From positions 1-17,525 of the forward strand of contig URWH01000013.1 of NCBI GenBank assembly GCA_900551515.1: a stretch of 17,525 nucleotides of DNA, read 5' to 3'. Below the pieces are notes generated by a model that saw only the letters and a program-made list of their open reading frames with translations, was not told the origin of the DNA and ran no database searches. Position numbers and translations under genes: made by a program. This document shows positions 7,977-15,480 of this stretch, piece after piece. The DNA comes from an uncultured Porphyromonadaceae bacterium. Lineage in GTDB: Bacteria; Bacteroidota; Bacteroidia; Bacteroidales; Muribaculaceae. The number at the start of each line of letters is the position of its first letter. The stretch's first letter is position 1.

Positions 7977-9500
7977 ATGAAGCTTTTTACCACCGATGAT
8001 ATCCGCGCCATCGAGCGCCAGACTCTTTCGACAGAAGCCATAACGACGCGAACGCTCGTGGAACGTGTGGCCGAAGCCGCCGCCACCGAGATTGCCACAC
8101 ACTGGCGTCCCACAAAACGCACGGTCGTTTTCGCAGGCCCCGGAAACAACGGCGCCGACGCTCTGGCCACGGCCATGCGCCTCATGGAGCGCGGCTTCGC
8201 TCCCGTGGTCTACCTCTTCAACATAGGCGGCAACAGCATCAAGGACGAGTGTGTCCATTTCCGCAACGTGATGCGCAGCGACTTTCCCGAAGCCGATTTC
8301 ATCGAGATTGTCAACACGTTCAACACTCCCGAGCTGGGCGCCAATGATCTGGTCATCGACGGCCTCTTCGGCTCGGGTCTGCGCGAGCCGCTCAACGGCG
8401 GTTTCCGCGCCCTGGTGCGCTACATCAACGAATCGGGTGCCACGGTGGTATCCATCGACATGCCCAGCGGCATGTTCTCCGACTGGGACCGTCAGGCTCC
8501 GGCCCGCGACATCATCAAGGCCAACCTCACGCTCGCCGTCCAGTTCCCCCACATCTGCTTCTTCATCCCTGAAAAAGCCGAGCTGATCGGCCGCTGGAAG
8601 GTGCTCGACATCGGCCTGAGCCGCGAAGCCGCCGACAAGATCAAGACCGGCTTCCATCTGGTCGAGGCGTCGGAGGTAAAGAGCCTGCTGCGGCAGCGCG
8701 ACCCGTTCTGCAGCAAGGCCGATTTCGGCTCGGCGCTGCTTATTGCCGGACGCTACGGCATGGTCGGTGCATCGGTGCTCGCCGCCCGAGGCGCCCTCCG
8801 CTCGGGTGTCGGCAAGGTCACCGTCTACGGTCCGCAGTGCGCCTACCAGACGGTGCAGACGGCCGTGCCCGAAGCTATGTTTGAGGCCGACGACAATAAA
8901 CTCATGATCAACGACATCCACCCCACACGCCAGTACTCCGCCTACGGCATCGGCCCGGGCATCGGCACCGCCGACAACACGCTCAACGCCATCGACACTT
9001 TCATCCGCTCGGCCAAGACGCCGTTGGTCATCGACGCCGACGCACTCAACTGCATCGCGCGCCGCCCCGAGCTGCTCAACCACATTCCGATGCTGTCGGT
9101 GCTCACGCCCCACGACGGCGAGTTCGACCGTCTGTTCGGCGAGCACACCACCCATGAGGCGCGCCTCAAAAAAGCCCTCGAGGTGTCGAAATACTACAAC
9201 CTGCTCATCCTTCTCAAAGGCCACTACACCGCTCTCGTGCGCCCCGACGGTAAGGTATATTTCAACTCCACCGGCTCGCCCGCCATGGCGACCCCCGGCA
9301 GCGGCGACGTGCTCACCGGCATCCTCACATCCCTTATCGGCCAGGGCTACAAACCCGAAGTTGCCTCCATCATGGCCGCGTTCATCCACGGCCTGGCCGG
9401 CGAGATGGCCGCGAAAATCAACGGCGACTATGGCGTCACCGCTTCCGACATCGCCGACTGCACCGGCAAAGCGATCATGGAAACCATGCAGCAGAGCTGA
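7977..9500 (+). CDS. nnr: Bifunctional NAD(P)HX epimerase / ADP-dependent NAD(P)HX dehydratase
   Basis: The protein repairs hydrated NADH and NADPH. The N-terminal YjeF_N half (about 1–225) epimerises R- and S-NAD(P)HX, and the C-terminal ribokinase-like half (about 230–505) dehydrates the S form using ADP. Visible motifs are GPGNNGAD (54–61), VIDGLFGSGL (126–135), MPSGMFSDW (162–170), GIGPGIGT (324–331), TPHDGEFDRLF (377–387), LLKGHYT (412–418) and the catalytic GSGDVLTGI (441–449, D444). The 507-aa length fits the fused bacterial form. It is divergent from hpt and is followed after 57 bases by the DUF4831 gene on the same strand. The opposite strand is also open over almost the whole gene, a GC-bias shadow. 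Confidence 0.97.
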   Translation: MKLFTTDDIRAIERQTLSTEAITTRTLVERVAEAAATEIATHWRPTKRTVVFAGPGNNGADALATAMRLMERGFAPVVYLFNIGGNSIKDECVHFRNVMRSDFPEADFIEIVNTFNTPELGANDLVIDGLFGSGLREPLNGGFRALVRYINESGATVVSIDMPSGMFSDWDRQAPARDIIKANLTLAVQFPHICFFIPEKAELIGRWKVLDIGLSREAADKIKTGFHLVEASEVKSLLRQRDPFCSKADFGSALLIAGRYGMVGASVLAARGALRSGVGKVTVYGPQCAYQTVQTAVPEAMFEADDNKLMINDIHPTRQYSAYGIGPGIGTADNTLNAIDTFIRSAKTPLVIDADALNCIARRPELLNHIPMLSVLTPHDGEFDRLFGEHTTHEARLKKALEVSKYYNLLILLKGHYTALVRPDGKVYFNSTGSPAMATPGSGDVLTGILTSLIGQGYKPEVASIMAAFIHGLAGEMAAKINGDYGVTASDIADCTGKAIMETMQQS

Positions 9501-9557
9501 TCGCCCCCTCATCACTTTTAATCCACCATCCCTGACATATCTTTAACTGTTTGCGAT

Positions 9558-10652
9558 ATGAAACGAATGCTTTTCACAATAACTCTCCTTGCCGCCGCCC
9601 TTCTGGCGCCCGCACAGACCACCCAGAAGCTGACGGCCGGAAAGACCAACGAATACGGACTTATCTACACGCTGCCCGTCACCGTGATCGACGTCACCGT
9701 CGAAGCCGAAAAGACGGTGCGACAACCGGGCGAATTCTTTCGCTACGCAAAAAAATATCTCGGCATGGACCCGATCGTCGAACCGTCGGTCACCTGCCGT
9801 CTGAAAAGCGTGACCATAACCACGCGCGGCGTGGCCGACAACGAGGAGCGCTATCTCGTGCAGTTCAAATCCGGCTCCACCCCGTTTATGATCCTGTCCG
9901 ACACCGATTTCCCGCTCGCCATCAACACTGAGGCTGTTGCCGCAGCCACAGCGGCACTACTTCCGCAGCCGCGTGAGGCCGAACCCACGATTCTCGAAAC
10001 GCCGGCCGCCTCACAGGCCATGACGGCCGAGATGCTCCAGAGCACGTCATCGGCAAAACGTGCCGAGCTGGCCGCCACTCGCATCTTCGAACTGCGTCAG
10101 AGCCGCAGCGACATCATCTCCGGCTCGGCCGACAATATGCCCTCCGACGGTCAGGCCATGCAGCTTGCCCTCGACAACCTCGACAATCAGGAAGCCGCGC
10201 TGACAGCCATGTTTCTCGGCACCGAGCAGACCTCCACACAGGTAGCCACATTTACCGCCGTACCGCCTGCCGGCGACGAAAAGTCGTGGCAATGCGTCAT
10301 AGCCCGCCTCTCGGCTCTCGACGGTATCGTCGATGCCGATGATCTCAGCGGCGACCCCATTCGCATCACCGTCAACGTCACCTCCCGCGGCACCCTCCCC
10401 AAAAATGAAAAAGGCGAGGTGAAGCGCTTCCCCAAAGGCGGACTCGCCTACCGCATCCCAGGCACCGCCGACGTCACGGCCTCGTTCATGGGCTCCGATG
10501 TCGCCGCCAAGACGATCGACGTTGCTCAGTATGGCGTGGTTTTCGGCCTCGACCCCAACCTCTTCACCAATAAGCGCGAACCCGCTTACGCCACGTTCAA
10601 TCCCGTCACCGGCGCCATCCGCGAAATAGGCACCGTCACCCCCGCACAATAA
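9558..10652 (+). CDS. Secreted DUF4831-family protein of unknown function
   Basis: A 364-aa protein with a clear signal peptide (residues 1–20, MKRMLF followed by a hydrophobic run ending in APAQ) and no lipobox cysteine, so it is probably periplasmic. The mature start (LTAGKTNEYGLIYTLPVT) and the body resemble the Bacteroidetes-specific DUF4831 family, whose function is not known; the assignment rests on recognition alone. A TATCTTTA near-match to the -7 consensus lies at 9538–9545, but nnr is only 57 bases upstream, so co-transcription is also possible. A strong terminator follows 29 bases after the stop. Confidence 0.85.
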   Translation: MKRMLFTITLLAAALLAPAQTTQKLTAGKTNEYGLIYTLPVTVIDVTVEAEKTVRQPGEFFRYAKKYLGMDPIVEPSVTCRLKSVTITTRGVADNEERYLVQFKSGSTPFMILSDTDFPLAINTEAVAAATAALLPQPREAEPTILETPAASQAMTAEMLQSTSSAKRAELAATRIFELRQSRSDIISGSADNMPSDGQAMQLALDNLDNQEAALTAMFLGTEQTSTQVATFTAVPPAGDEKSWQCVIARLSALDGIVDADDLSGDPIRITVNVTSRGTLPKNEKGEVKRFPKGGLAYRIPGTADVTASFMGSDVAAKTIDVAQYGVVFGLDPNLFTNKREPAYATFNPVTGAIREIGTVTPAQ

Positions 10653-10681
10653 TCTGTCGATAAAGCACATTCCAATACGAT

Positions 10682-10726
10682 AAAAAACATCGCGGCGCGC
10701 CTCTGTGGCTCACCGCGATGTTTTTT
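10682..10726. terminator. Bidirectional intrinsic terminator
   Basis: A perfect 14-bp stem pairs 10682–10695 with 10713–10726 around a 17-base loop. The core is ACATCGCGG / CCGCGATGT, flanked by six A on the left and seven T on the right. Each strand therefore carries a GC hairpin ending in a T tract. It serves the rightward nnr–DUF4831 transcript and the leftward phosphatase transcript, which converge here. Confidence 0.9.
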
Positions 10727-10761
10727 TGATTATAATCTATATTGTCTAAACGGCCGGTTTA

Positions 10762-10977
10762 CTATTCGTCTTCGTCGCCAACGCTGGACAGCTGACTCCG
10801 ATCCGTGCCGTTAGCCTCAACGTTTGTCGTGTCGGGGCCGTCGGTGTCAACCATTTCTACTTGGGGCGCAGAACCCGGCTCGACATACTCTTCTTCAATA
10901 AACTTGCAGTAAACTACCCATGCAATCGCTGTCACTGCCAGCGTTGCCAATACCCATATTATTTCTTTCTTTTTCAT
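10762..10977 (-). CDS. Small single-pass membrane protein, coupled to PP2C phosphatase
   Basis: A 71-aa protein of unknown family. MKKKE is followed by one hydrophobic helix (about residues 7–24), then a very acidic tail ending in SVGDEDE. By the positive-inside rule the short N-terminus is cytoplasmic and the acidic tail is outside. Its ATG overlaps the phosphatase stop by one base (TAATG at 10979–10975), the classic arrangement for translational re-initiation, so it is probably made in proportion to the phosphatase. A small accessory or adaptor role with the phosphatase is an inference from this coupling only. It is the last gene before the bidirectional terminator. Confidence 0.8.
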   Translation of the reverse strand: MKKKEIIWVLATLAVTAIAWVVYCKFIEEEYVEPGSAPQVEMVDTDGPDTTNVEANGTDRSQLSSVGDEDE

Positions 10978-12467
10978 TATACTTGACTACTAATATTTGT
11001 TGTTACTGTTGCAGATTGAGGTTCCTCGTGACTACCCTTGCTGTGATTTGATTTACCTTGCTGAACATCATCGGTCACAGATTTTCTTTCCGATTCTTTC
11101 AAAGAGCCTTTGCCCTTGGCGTCTTTATCGACGTCACGCAGATTTTTTCCGGGATTTTCGGGAACAGTTGTTCCGGGCACACTGTTTCTTGGTACTCTTA
11201 TCCCGTTCTTTTGGAGCTGCCGCGCAGGTCGGTTGTGGATCACTTTCGCGTCCTTTCCGGATCGATCAGGCTCGGCAGCAGGTTGAGCGGTAGCCTCCGG
11301 TTCATCGACGTAGTCAGGGTCTTCGGTTTCTTCGGGTAGTTCCGTCGACTCGGGAGCCGTCGGTTCGTCGGAAGCGGGGACAAACAGCACATATCCGATT
11401 AAAGCCACGAGCGCTATTGCCAGGATGACGACCGCAATCCGCAGGCCGTTGTTGGATTTCTTATTCACAGGCTTGCTATTATGAACCATTTGCGGAGCCT
11501 CACCGACGGAGGTTATCTCCGCAGCTTCCTCAACCACCACGGCCGCAGGCACTGCGGCAGGCTTCGGCAACACGACCGGCGCCTCTTCTTCCTGTGTCGG
11601 AATCTCAGCTTCGACGGCAATGGCTGCCGTTGCTTCGTTGGGCGCATCGATACGCAGCTCCACGGTTTCCGTATTGATATGAGCGGCGTCAATACCCTCT
11701 TCGACATGCACATAGTAAGCCGAGAAATTATCATGGCTCGACCGGCATATCTCTGTGATGCGCTCGATGCGCTGCTCATCGGTGAGCGACTCATCGGCCA
11801 TGATCTCGCAGAGAGCCGCATCCGACAGGCATTCCAGCACGCCGTCGGAGCACTGGAAGAAACGGTCGTCGGCGGCCACATCGTTGGTAATATGCACGGT
11901 AGCGCCGTCGCGGTGATCTTCGCGCGCCTGCATGGCTCGTGTGATCACGTTTTTCTTCGGATGGTTGATGGCTTCCTCGGGAGTGATGACTCCGGCTCTC
12001 ACAAGCTCATTCACCAGCGAGTGGTCCGAACTTTTATAGAGTATCGTCATGCCTCCGTTGCCATCGGGCCGGAGATGATAGATGCGGCTGTCGCCGATAT
12101 GAGCCATCACTGCCTGACGGTCCGAAAGATGCACCAGCGTGAGCGTTGTGCCCATGCGTTTCTGTCCGGTGGTGGTGTCGCGTTCGGCCAGTGTGTCGTA
12201 GGCCGAATCTATGGCGCCTCTCAGCGTCGAGAGATCGAATGTCTCGGGATCAGAATCATTGAGATATGCCGAGATAGCTTCGCAAACCGCGCCACTGGCC
12301 ACCTCGCCGGCTTCGTGGCCGCCCATGCCGTCGCAAACTATGAAGGTGCGGTCGGCCGAGGTGGCTGTGCCGGGTAATGGGCTGACGGTATCTTCCTGAT
12401 TGCCACGTCCGCCCTTGTCGTTGATTGAAAGCGGCTGATATATTTTCATTTGCTTTACTGTTTTCAT
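10977..12467 (-). CDS. PP2C-family Ser/Thr protein phosphatase with membrane anchor and extracytoplasmic tail
   Basis: The 496-aa protein should remove phosphate from Ser/Thr residues with two Mn2+/Mg2+ ions. The PP2C domain (about 8–275) shows the order expected for the PppA/PstP/Stp1 group: RGNQED (21–26), VCDGMGGHEAGE (44–55), MGTTLT (105–110), HIGDSRIY (123–130), SSDHS (146–150), ITRAM (175–179), CSDGV (206–210) and HDN (245–247). An Ala/Glu/Pro-rich linker leads to one transmembrane helix (about 341–363), then ~130 low-complexity residues outside the membrane. The catalytic domain is therefore cytoplasmic. ATG 12449 (MKIYQPLS) is an alternative start. It lies 51 bases after the FHA/zinc-ribbon gene and overlaps the 71-aa gene by one base. 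It is the natural counterpart of the kinases at the left end. Confidence 0.95.
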   Translation of the reverse strand: MKTVKQMKIYQPLSINDKGGRGNQEDTVSPLPGTATSADRTFIVCDGMGGHEAGEVASGAVCEAISAYLNDSDPETFDLSTLRGAIDSAYDTLAERDTTTGQKRMGTTLTLVHLSDRQAVMAHIGDSRIYHLRPDGNGGMTILYKSSDHSLVNELVRAGVITPEEAINHPKKNVITRAMQAREDHRDGATVHITNDVAADDRFFQCSDGVLECLSDAALCEIMADESLTDEQRIERITEICRSSHDNFSAYYVHVEEGIDAAHINTETVELRIDAPNEATAAIAVEAEIPTQEEEAPVVLPKPAAVPAAVVVEEAAEITSVGEAPQMVHNSKPVNKKSNNGLRIAVVILAIALVALIGYVLFVPASDEPTAPESTELPEETEDPDYVDEPEATAQPAAEPDRSGKDAKVIHNRPARQLQKNGIRVPRNSVPGTTVPENPGKNLRDVDKDAKGKGSLKESERKSVTDDVQQGKSNHSKGSHEEPQSATVTTNISSQV

Positions 12468-12518
12468 TATGCCCCTCAGACTTCGGCATCTTCGCCGGCC
12501 CGAGGATGCGTGGAGAGA

Positions 12519-13232
12519 TTAAATGATATCGAAACGGAGCTCCGTATGGCCGAGTTTGATTATTGTGCCTTTGACAAGACCCACTTCATCGCCGGGCATC
12601 AGGCGCGAACCGTTGACAAACGTGCCGTTTTTCGATCCGGCATCGGAGATATAATGCTTGATGCAACCGCCGGGCTTCTTCACCATCTCGATGTTGATGT
12701 GATGGCGGCTCATCTGATCGTCGGTTGTGGGAAGCGAAACATCCACCACCTTTGTATGCGACCGGCGGCCGATGCGGTTGGTGCCGATGCGAAGATGTAT
12801 GGGCTGCTTGCTGCCGTCCCATGTGCCGTTGTCAGATACAAACACGAGCGATCCGGGGCGGAAATCGGTAGGATCTAAAACTACCGTACGGTCGTGCTTC
12901 TCCGTTTTTTCCTGCGGGGCGCCGCCGGTAAATTCCAAAAACGTACCGACGTGAGCGCACTGCGGACACTTCAGCTTGGCGCCGACACTTACTCCCGCCG
13001 GGATGACGATGTTGCGGCCGCATTCGGAGCACTTGCCTTTGGTCCTCTGCGTGGTTTTCTGCGGTTTCGGTGTGTACATTGCTTCCGGCTTCGGAGCGGC
13101 CGGAATGTCGGGAAGGAATTCGCCCGCCGCTTTGATCAGGCTGCAGCGCGGACATTTGATCTTTTTGTCACTGCTGACATTGAACCGCAGACGTGCGCCG
13201 CAATTGGGACATTTTCTTATTTCTAAAGCCAT
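12519..13232 (-). CDS. Double zinc-ribbon protein with C-terminal FHA domain
   Basis: A 237-aa soluble protein. Two four-cysteine zinc ribbons come first, C8/C11–C27/C30 (CPNC…CPRC) and C68/C71–C89/C92 (CSEC…CPQC), followed by an FHA domain (about 145–237) with IGRRS, SRHH (175–178) and SKNGTFVNG (200–208). FHA domains bind phosphothreonine peptides, so this is a probable reader of the phosphorylation set by the kinases and cleared by PP2C. The linker holds DRTVVLDPT, where T116 with a leucine at +3 would suit an FHA ligand; self-binding is speculative. It lies 51 bases upstream of the PP2C gene in the same direction. No canonical -7 element is seen before its ATG. Confidence 0.93.
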   Translation of the reverse strand: MALEIRKCPNCGARLRFNVSSDKKIKCPRCSLIKAAGEFLPDIPAAPKPEAMYTPKPQKTTQRTKGKCSECGRNIVIPAGVSVGAKLKCPQCAHVGTFLEFTGGAPQEKTEKHDRTVVLDPTDFRPGSLVFVSDNGTWDGSKQPIHLRIGTNRIGRRSHTKVVDVSLPTTDDQMSRHHINIEMVKKPGGCIKHYISDAGSKNGTFVNGSRLMPGDEVGLVKGTIIKLGHTELRFDII

Positions 13233-13283
13233 TTTTGGGTTGCAGGCTATTTGCCTTGGGGGGGTTACTGTTCAACTATTTGT

Positions 13284-13337
13284 AAAAACGCCAACGCTCC
13301 GGAGCACGGCGACTGTTCAATCGCGCTCCGGAAGCGT
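13284..13337 (-). terminator. Probable intrinsic terminator after the 401-aa acidic protein gene
   Basis: ACGCTCCGGAGC (13294–13305) pairs with GCTCCGGAAGCGT (13325–13337) except for one bulged base, with a 19-base loop. On the minus strand the stem is followed by TGGCG and five T (13288–13284). It begins 18 bases after the stop at 13356. It should separate the acidic-protein transcript from the FHA–PP2C genes downstream, at least in part. Confidence 0.6.
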
Positions 13338-13355
13338 GTGTTTTCGTTATGTATC

Positions 13356-14561
13356 TTATATCTCAATCTCTTCGATGCCGTCGGCGGCTGCCATATCATC
13401 GGTGGGAAGATCATCAAACGTCTCATTGGCGTCGACCGAATCAGTGACTGTCGCAACCATATCGTCATCGTCGAGCACTTCGACTACGTCGTAGTTCTCA
13501 TCGTCAAGTTCAACCACCACGGCATCCTCGTCGATCATCTCCGGCACATAAACATCATCGTCGTCGGAAGTGATCACCTCCACAACATTCGATTCCGGAT
13601 CGACATCCACCTCGGGGACTACGGTGTCGGCCATCAATTCCTGGTCAGAGGCCAGCATGGCGATAAGGGCGGTTGTCGGATCGTCGGTCATCGTCACGCT
13701 GCCGCTGGGGTCAATGATAAGGGCATTGGCTGTGTCCTGACCTACGAGGTTGTTGTCGACCAAAGCCACCACCTGACCCTGTTCGTCAAGCACCGGAGTG
13801 AGACTGCCGTCAGGGTAATATGCCACCGGTTCACCGGTCACGGCTTCGACGAGCATCACATACACGCGGCCGTTGTCGTCGGTCCCCACTTCGTAGGGAG
13901 CGGCCGGGACCTCTTCGGCTACAAACTGGGTGTCGCCCACGCTGCTCCAGTCGTGGTTGGAGAATGATGTGCGATAGTCTTCGGGAAGGCTGTTCCATTC
14001 GTCGGCATAATATGTACCGAACACACCGCCGTGCCATGCGAAAACCCCGTGAGGGCCTACTTCGGCGCGGGCCGCTGAGAATGCCTGTGCAAACGACATG
14101 CTGTCGTCGGGCGAGAAAGCCACCCCGATTTCATCAAACGATTCGGGAAGATAGATTGCCTGTCCGTAGGAGTGAACGTTGTCCTGCTGCTCGGGAGTCA
14201 GGGCGGCGGTGCCGTTGGCTTCGGCGCCCGTCGTTGCGTCATGAGCTGCGGTATCGGCATCCGTAGCTGCTGTGGATGCGTCGGAGCCCTTTGCTGCCGA
14301 TGCGCCTTTGTCGCCGTCGACGCTCGGGAACGTCACCTTATCTTCGCTCATGCCCGGGGCACGGGTGTAAGCGCTGATACCTGCTGCACCGGCAATACCG
14401 GCGATGACGCCGATCGAGCCGAGGGCAATCACTTTACCCGACGTGTTTTGGCCCGATTTCTTCACCGGCTTCAACACGGTTTTCGTTTCCTGCTGCGGAA
14501 GATTATACTGGGTCCTTTCTGAGTCGAAACCACCATTGATTGTTGTCTGATTTGTTGTCAT
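13356..14561 (-). CDS. Acidic single-pass membrane protein of unknown function
   Basis: A 401-aa protein with no family I can name. A Thr/Gln-rich cytoplasmic N-terminus (1–42) precedes one Gly/Ala-rich transmembrane helix (about 43–66). Then come an Ala/Thr/Asp-rich linker, a compact globular segment around 150–215 (core SFAQAFSAAR and GVFAWHGGVFGTYYADEW, 156–189), a beta-rich stretch, and a strongly acidic C-terminus (315–401) with runs such as DDDD. I recall similar ARAEVG…GVF.W.G…GTYY.DEW segments in uncharacterised Bacteroidetes membrane proteins, but give no function. It sits between the two FHA genes and has its own promoter, a candidate LytTR operator upstream and a terminator downstream, so it is probably a regulated, separately expressed part of the signalling block. 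Confidence 0.85.
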   Translation of the reverse strand: MTTNQTTINGGFDSERTQYNLPQQETKTVLKPVKKSGQNTSGKVIALGSIGVIAGIAGAAGISAYTRAPGMSEDKVTFPSVDGDKGASAAKGSDASTAATDADTAAHDATTGAEANGTAALTPEQQDNVHSYGQAIYLPESFDEIGVAFSPDDSMSFAQAFSAARAEVGPHGVFAWHGGVFGTYYADEWNSLPEDYRTSFSNHDWSSVGDTQFVAEEVPAAPYEVGTDDNGRVYVMLVEAVTGEPVAYYPDGSLTPVLDEQGQVVALVDNNLVGQDTANALIIDPSGSVTMTDDPTTALIAMLASDQELMADTVVPEVDVDPESNVVEVITSDDDDVYVPEMIDEDAVVVELDDENYDVVEVLDDDDMVATVTDSVDANETFDDLPTDDMAAADGIEEIEI

Positions 14562-14595
14562 AGTCGTAGGCTGTTTTATATTTCTTTTTCTGATG

Positions 14596-14603
14596 CAAAT
14601 ATA
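14596..14603 (-). promoter_or_regulatory. Candidate -7 element for the acidic membrane protein
   Basis: The minus strand reads TATATTTG, an exact TAnnTTTG match, 34 bases before the ATG at 14561. No clear -33 TTTG is present, which would fit a promoter that needs an activator bound upstream. Confidence 0.6.
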
Positions 14604-14645
14604 ATGCGATTATTTTCGCTCCGCATCATCCGGAAGCGGATATTA

Positions 14646-14676
14646 TGACGAAATGCCCGCTTTTTGTGACGAAATG
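14646..14676. promoter_or_regulatory. Paired 10-bp direct repeat, candidate LytTR operator
   Basis: TGACGAAATG occurs at 14646–14655 and again, perfectly, at 14667–14676: a 21-base period, or two helical turns. LytTR regulators such as AgrA bind pairs of ~9-bp direct repeats with this spacing on one face of the DNA. The near copy lies 42 bases upstream of the -7 element at 14603–14596, a normal activator position, and a stand-alone LytTR gene is about 800 bases upstream. The repeat is seen directly; the link to LytTR is inferred, and the bases do not match the AgrA consensus. Confidence 0.5.
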
Positions 14677-14738
14677 TTTTTTTATCGCTATGCATGCATC
14701 TTTTTTTCTGCTTTTCGAAGCACGCCGACGTCGCTCCG

Positions 14739-15449
14739 TCAGGTGAATTTACGTTTACAATAAGGACACATACCTTTGGCCCACAATTGCTTATAGCTTT
14801 TACCCTGCCATGAGCTGCGGCATTGCGGATCGGGACACACATAGGTGCGCGCATAGAAATCGTCCTGGAGCTCCTGCCGCTTCTTCATCTGCTTCTTGCC
14901 GTAGATGGCCGCCCACTTGTTGGCCATGATGAACAGAAACAGAGTGACGATAGCACCGCCGACGCCTATTGCAGCCTTCAGATTGTCAGGCACTATCACG
15001 GCAAGTACCGATGTGATCACACCGAGAGCCATACCGGGACCCATCCTGATCATCATCATATTGGTCTGAAGCGATGTCTGCATCTCGGCTACACGGTCCT
15101 GGAAATTGTCATATTCGGTCCCGAGCGCTTCCACACGTTTTTTGTATTCCTGATCCGACAACGGTTCAGGTTTCTGTTCAGCCTTGCCCGCATTTATCAC
15201 ATCCTCGATGCGCACGGCATAGCCCTTTGCGCCTCCGAGGTTGATGACATCGCTGGTTTTCACACATTTATGCCTTATCGGAAGTCCGTTGACAAAAGTG
15301 CCGTTGGTCGAATCAAGATCGTAAAGCTCGATGCTGCCATCCTGCACCACCACCTTTGCGTGATGTTTGCTCACCATCTTCTCCGTGCACGGAATCTTGA
15401 AATTGCCTGGGAGAACATCACGTCCTATTTCTATTTCAAATGTTGCCAT
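14739..15449 (-). CDS. FHA-domain protein with two membrane segments and C-terminal zinc ribbon
   Basis: A 236-aa protein. The FHA domain is at the extreme N-terminus (1–85) with IGRD, SKHH (27–30) and DSTNGTFVNG (46–55), so it should bind phosphothreonine peptides. A charged helical stretch (95–130) leads to two adjacent membrane segments (about 137–154 and 159–176), a basic helix, and a zinc ribbon with C205/C210 and C228/C231. Both the FHA domain and the ribbon would face the cytoplasm. The other FHA protein here has the opposite order (ribbons then FHA) and no membrane segment. It starts 31 bases after the LytTR gene, so the two are almost certainly co-transcribed. Confidence 0.92.
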   Translation of the reverse strand: MATFEIEIGRDVLPGNFKIPCTEKMVSKHHAKVVVQDGSIELYDLDSTNGTFVNGLPIRHKCVKTSDVINLGGAKGYAVRIEDVINAGKAEQKPEPLSDQEYKKRVEALGTEYDNFQDRVAEMQTSLQTNMMMIRMGPGMALGVITSVLAVIVPDNLKAAIGVGGAIVTLFLFIMANKWAAIYGKKQMKKRQELQDDFYARTYVCPDPQCRSSWQGKSYKQLWAKGMCPYCKRKFT

Positions 15450-15480
15450 AAGATATAGCTGATCTGTTTGATATTACTGT

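Noticed and set aside
7956..9515. 519-codon minus-strand open frame opposite nnr
   Set aside because: It mirrors a clearly coding gene with full motif content. The translation is His/Val/Gly-rich with no family resemblance, as expected from GC-rich codon bias on the opposite strand.
13258..13264. Run of seven G (seven C on the minus strand) 26 bases before the double zinc-ribbon/FHA gene
   Set aside because: It could in principle vary in length and alter expression, but it is short, outside any coding frame, and no promoter elements are placed around it. Read-level length variation would be needed to support it.
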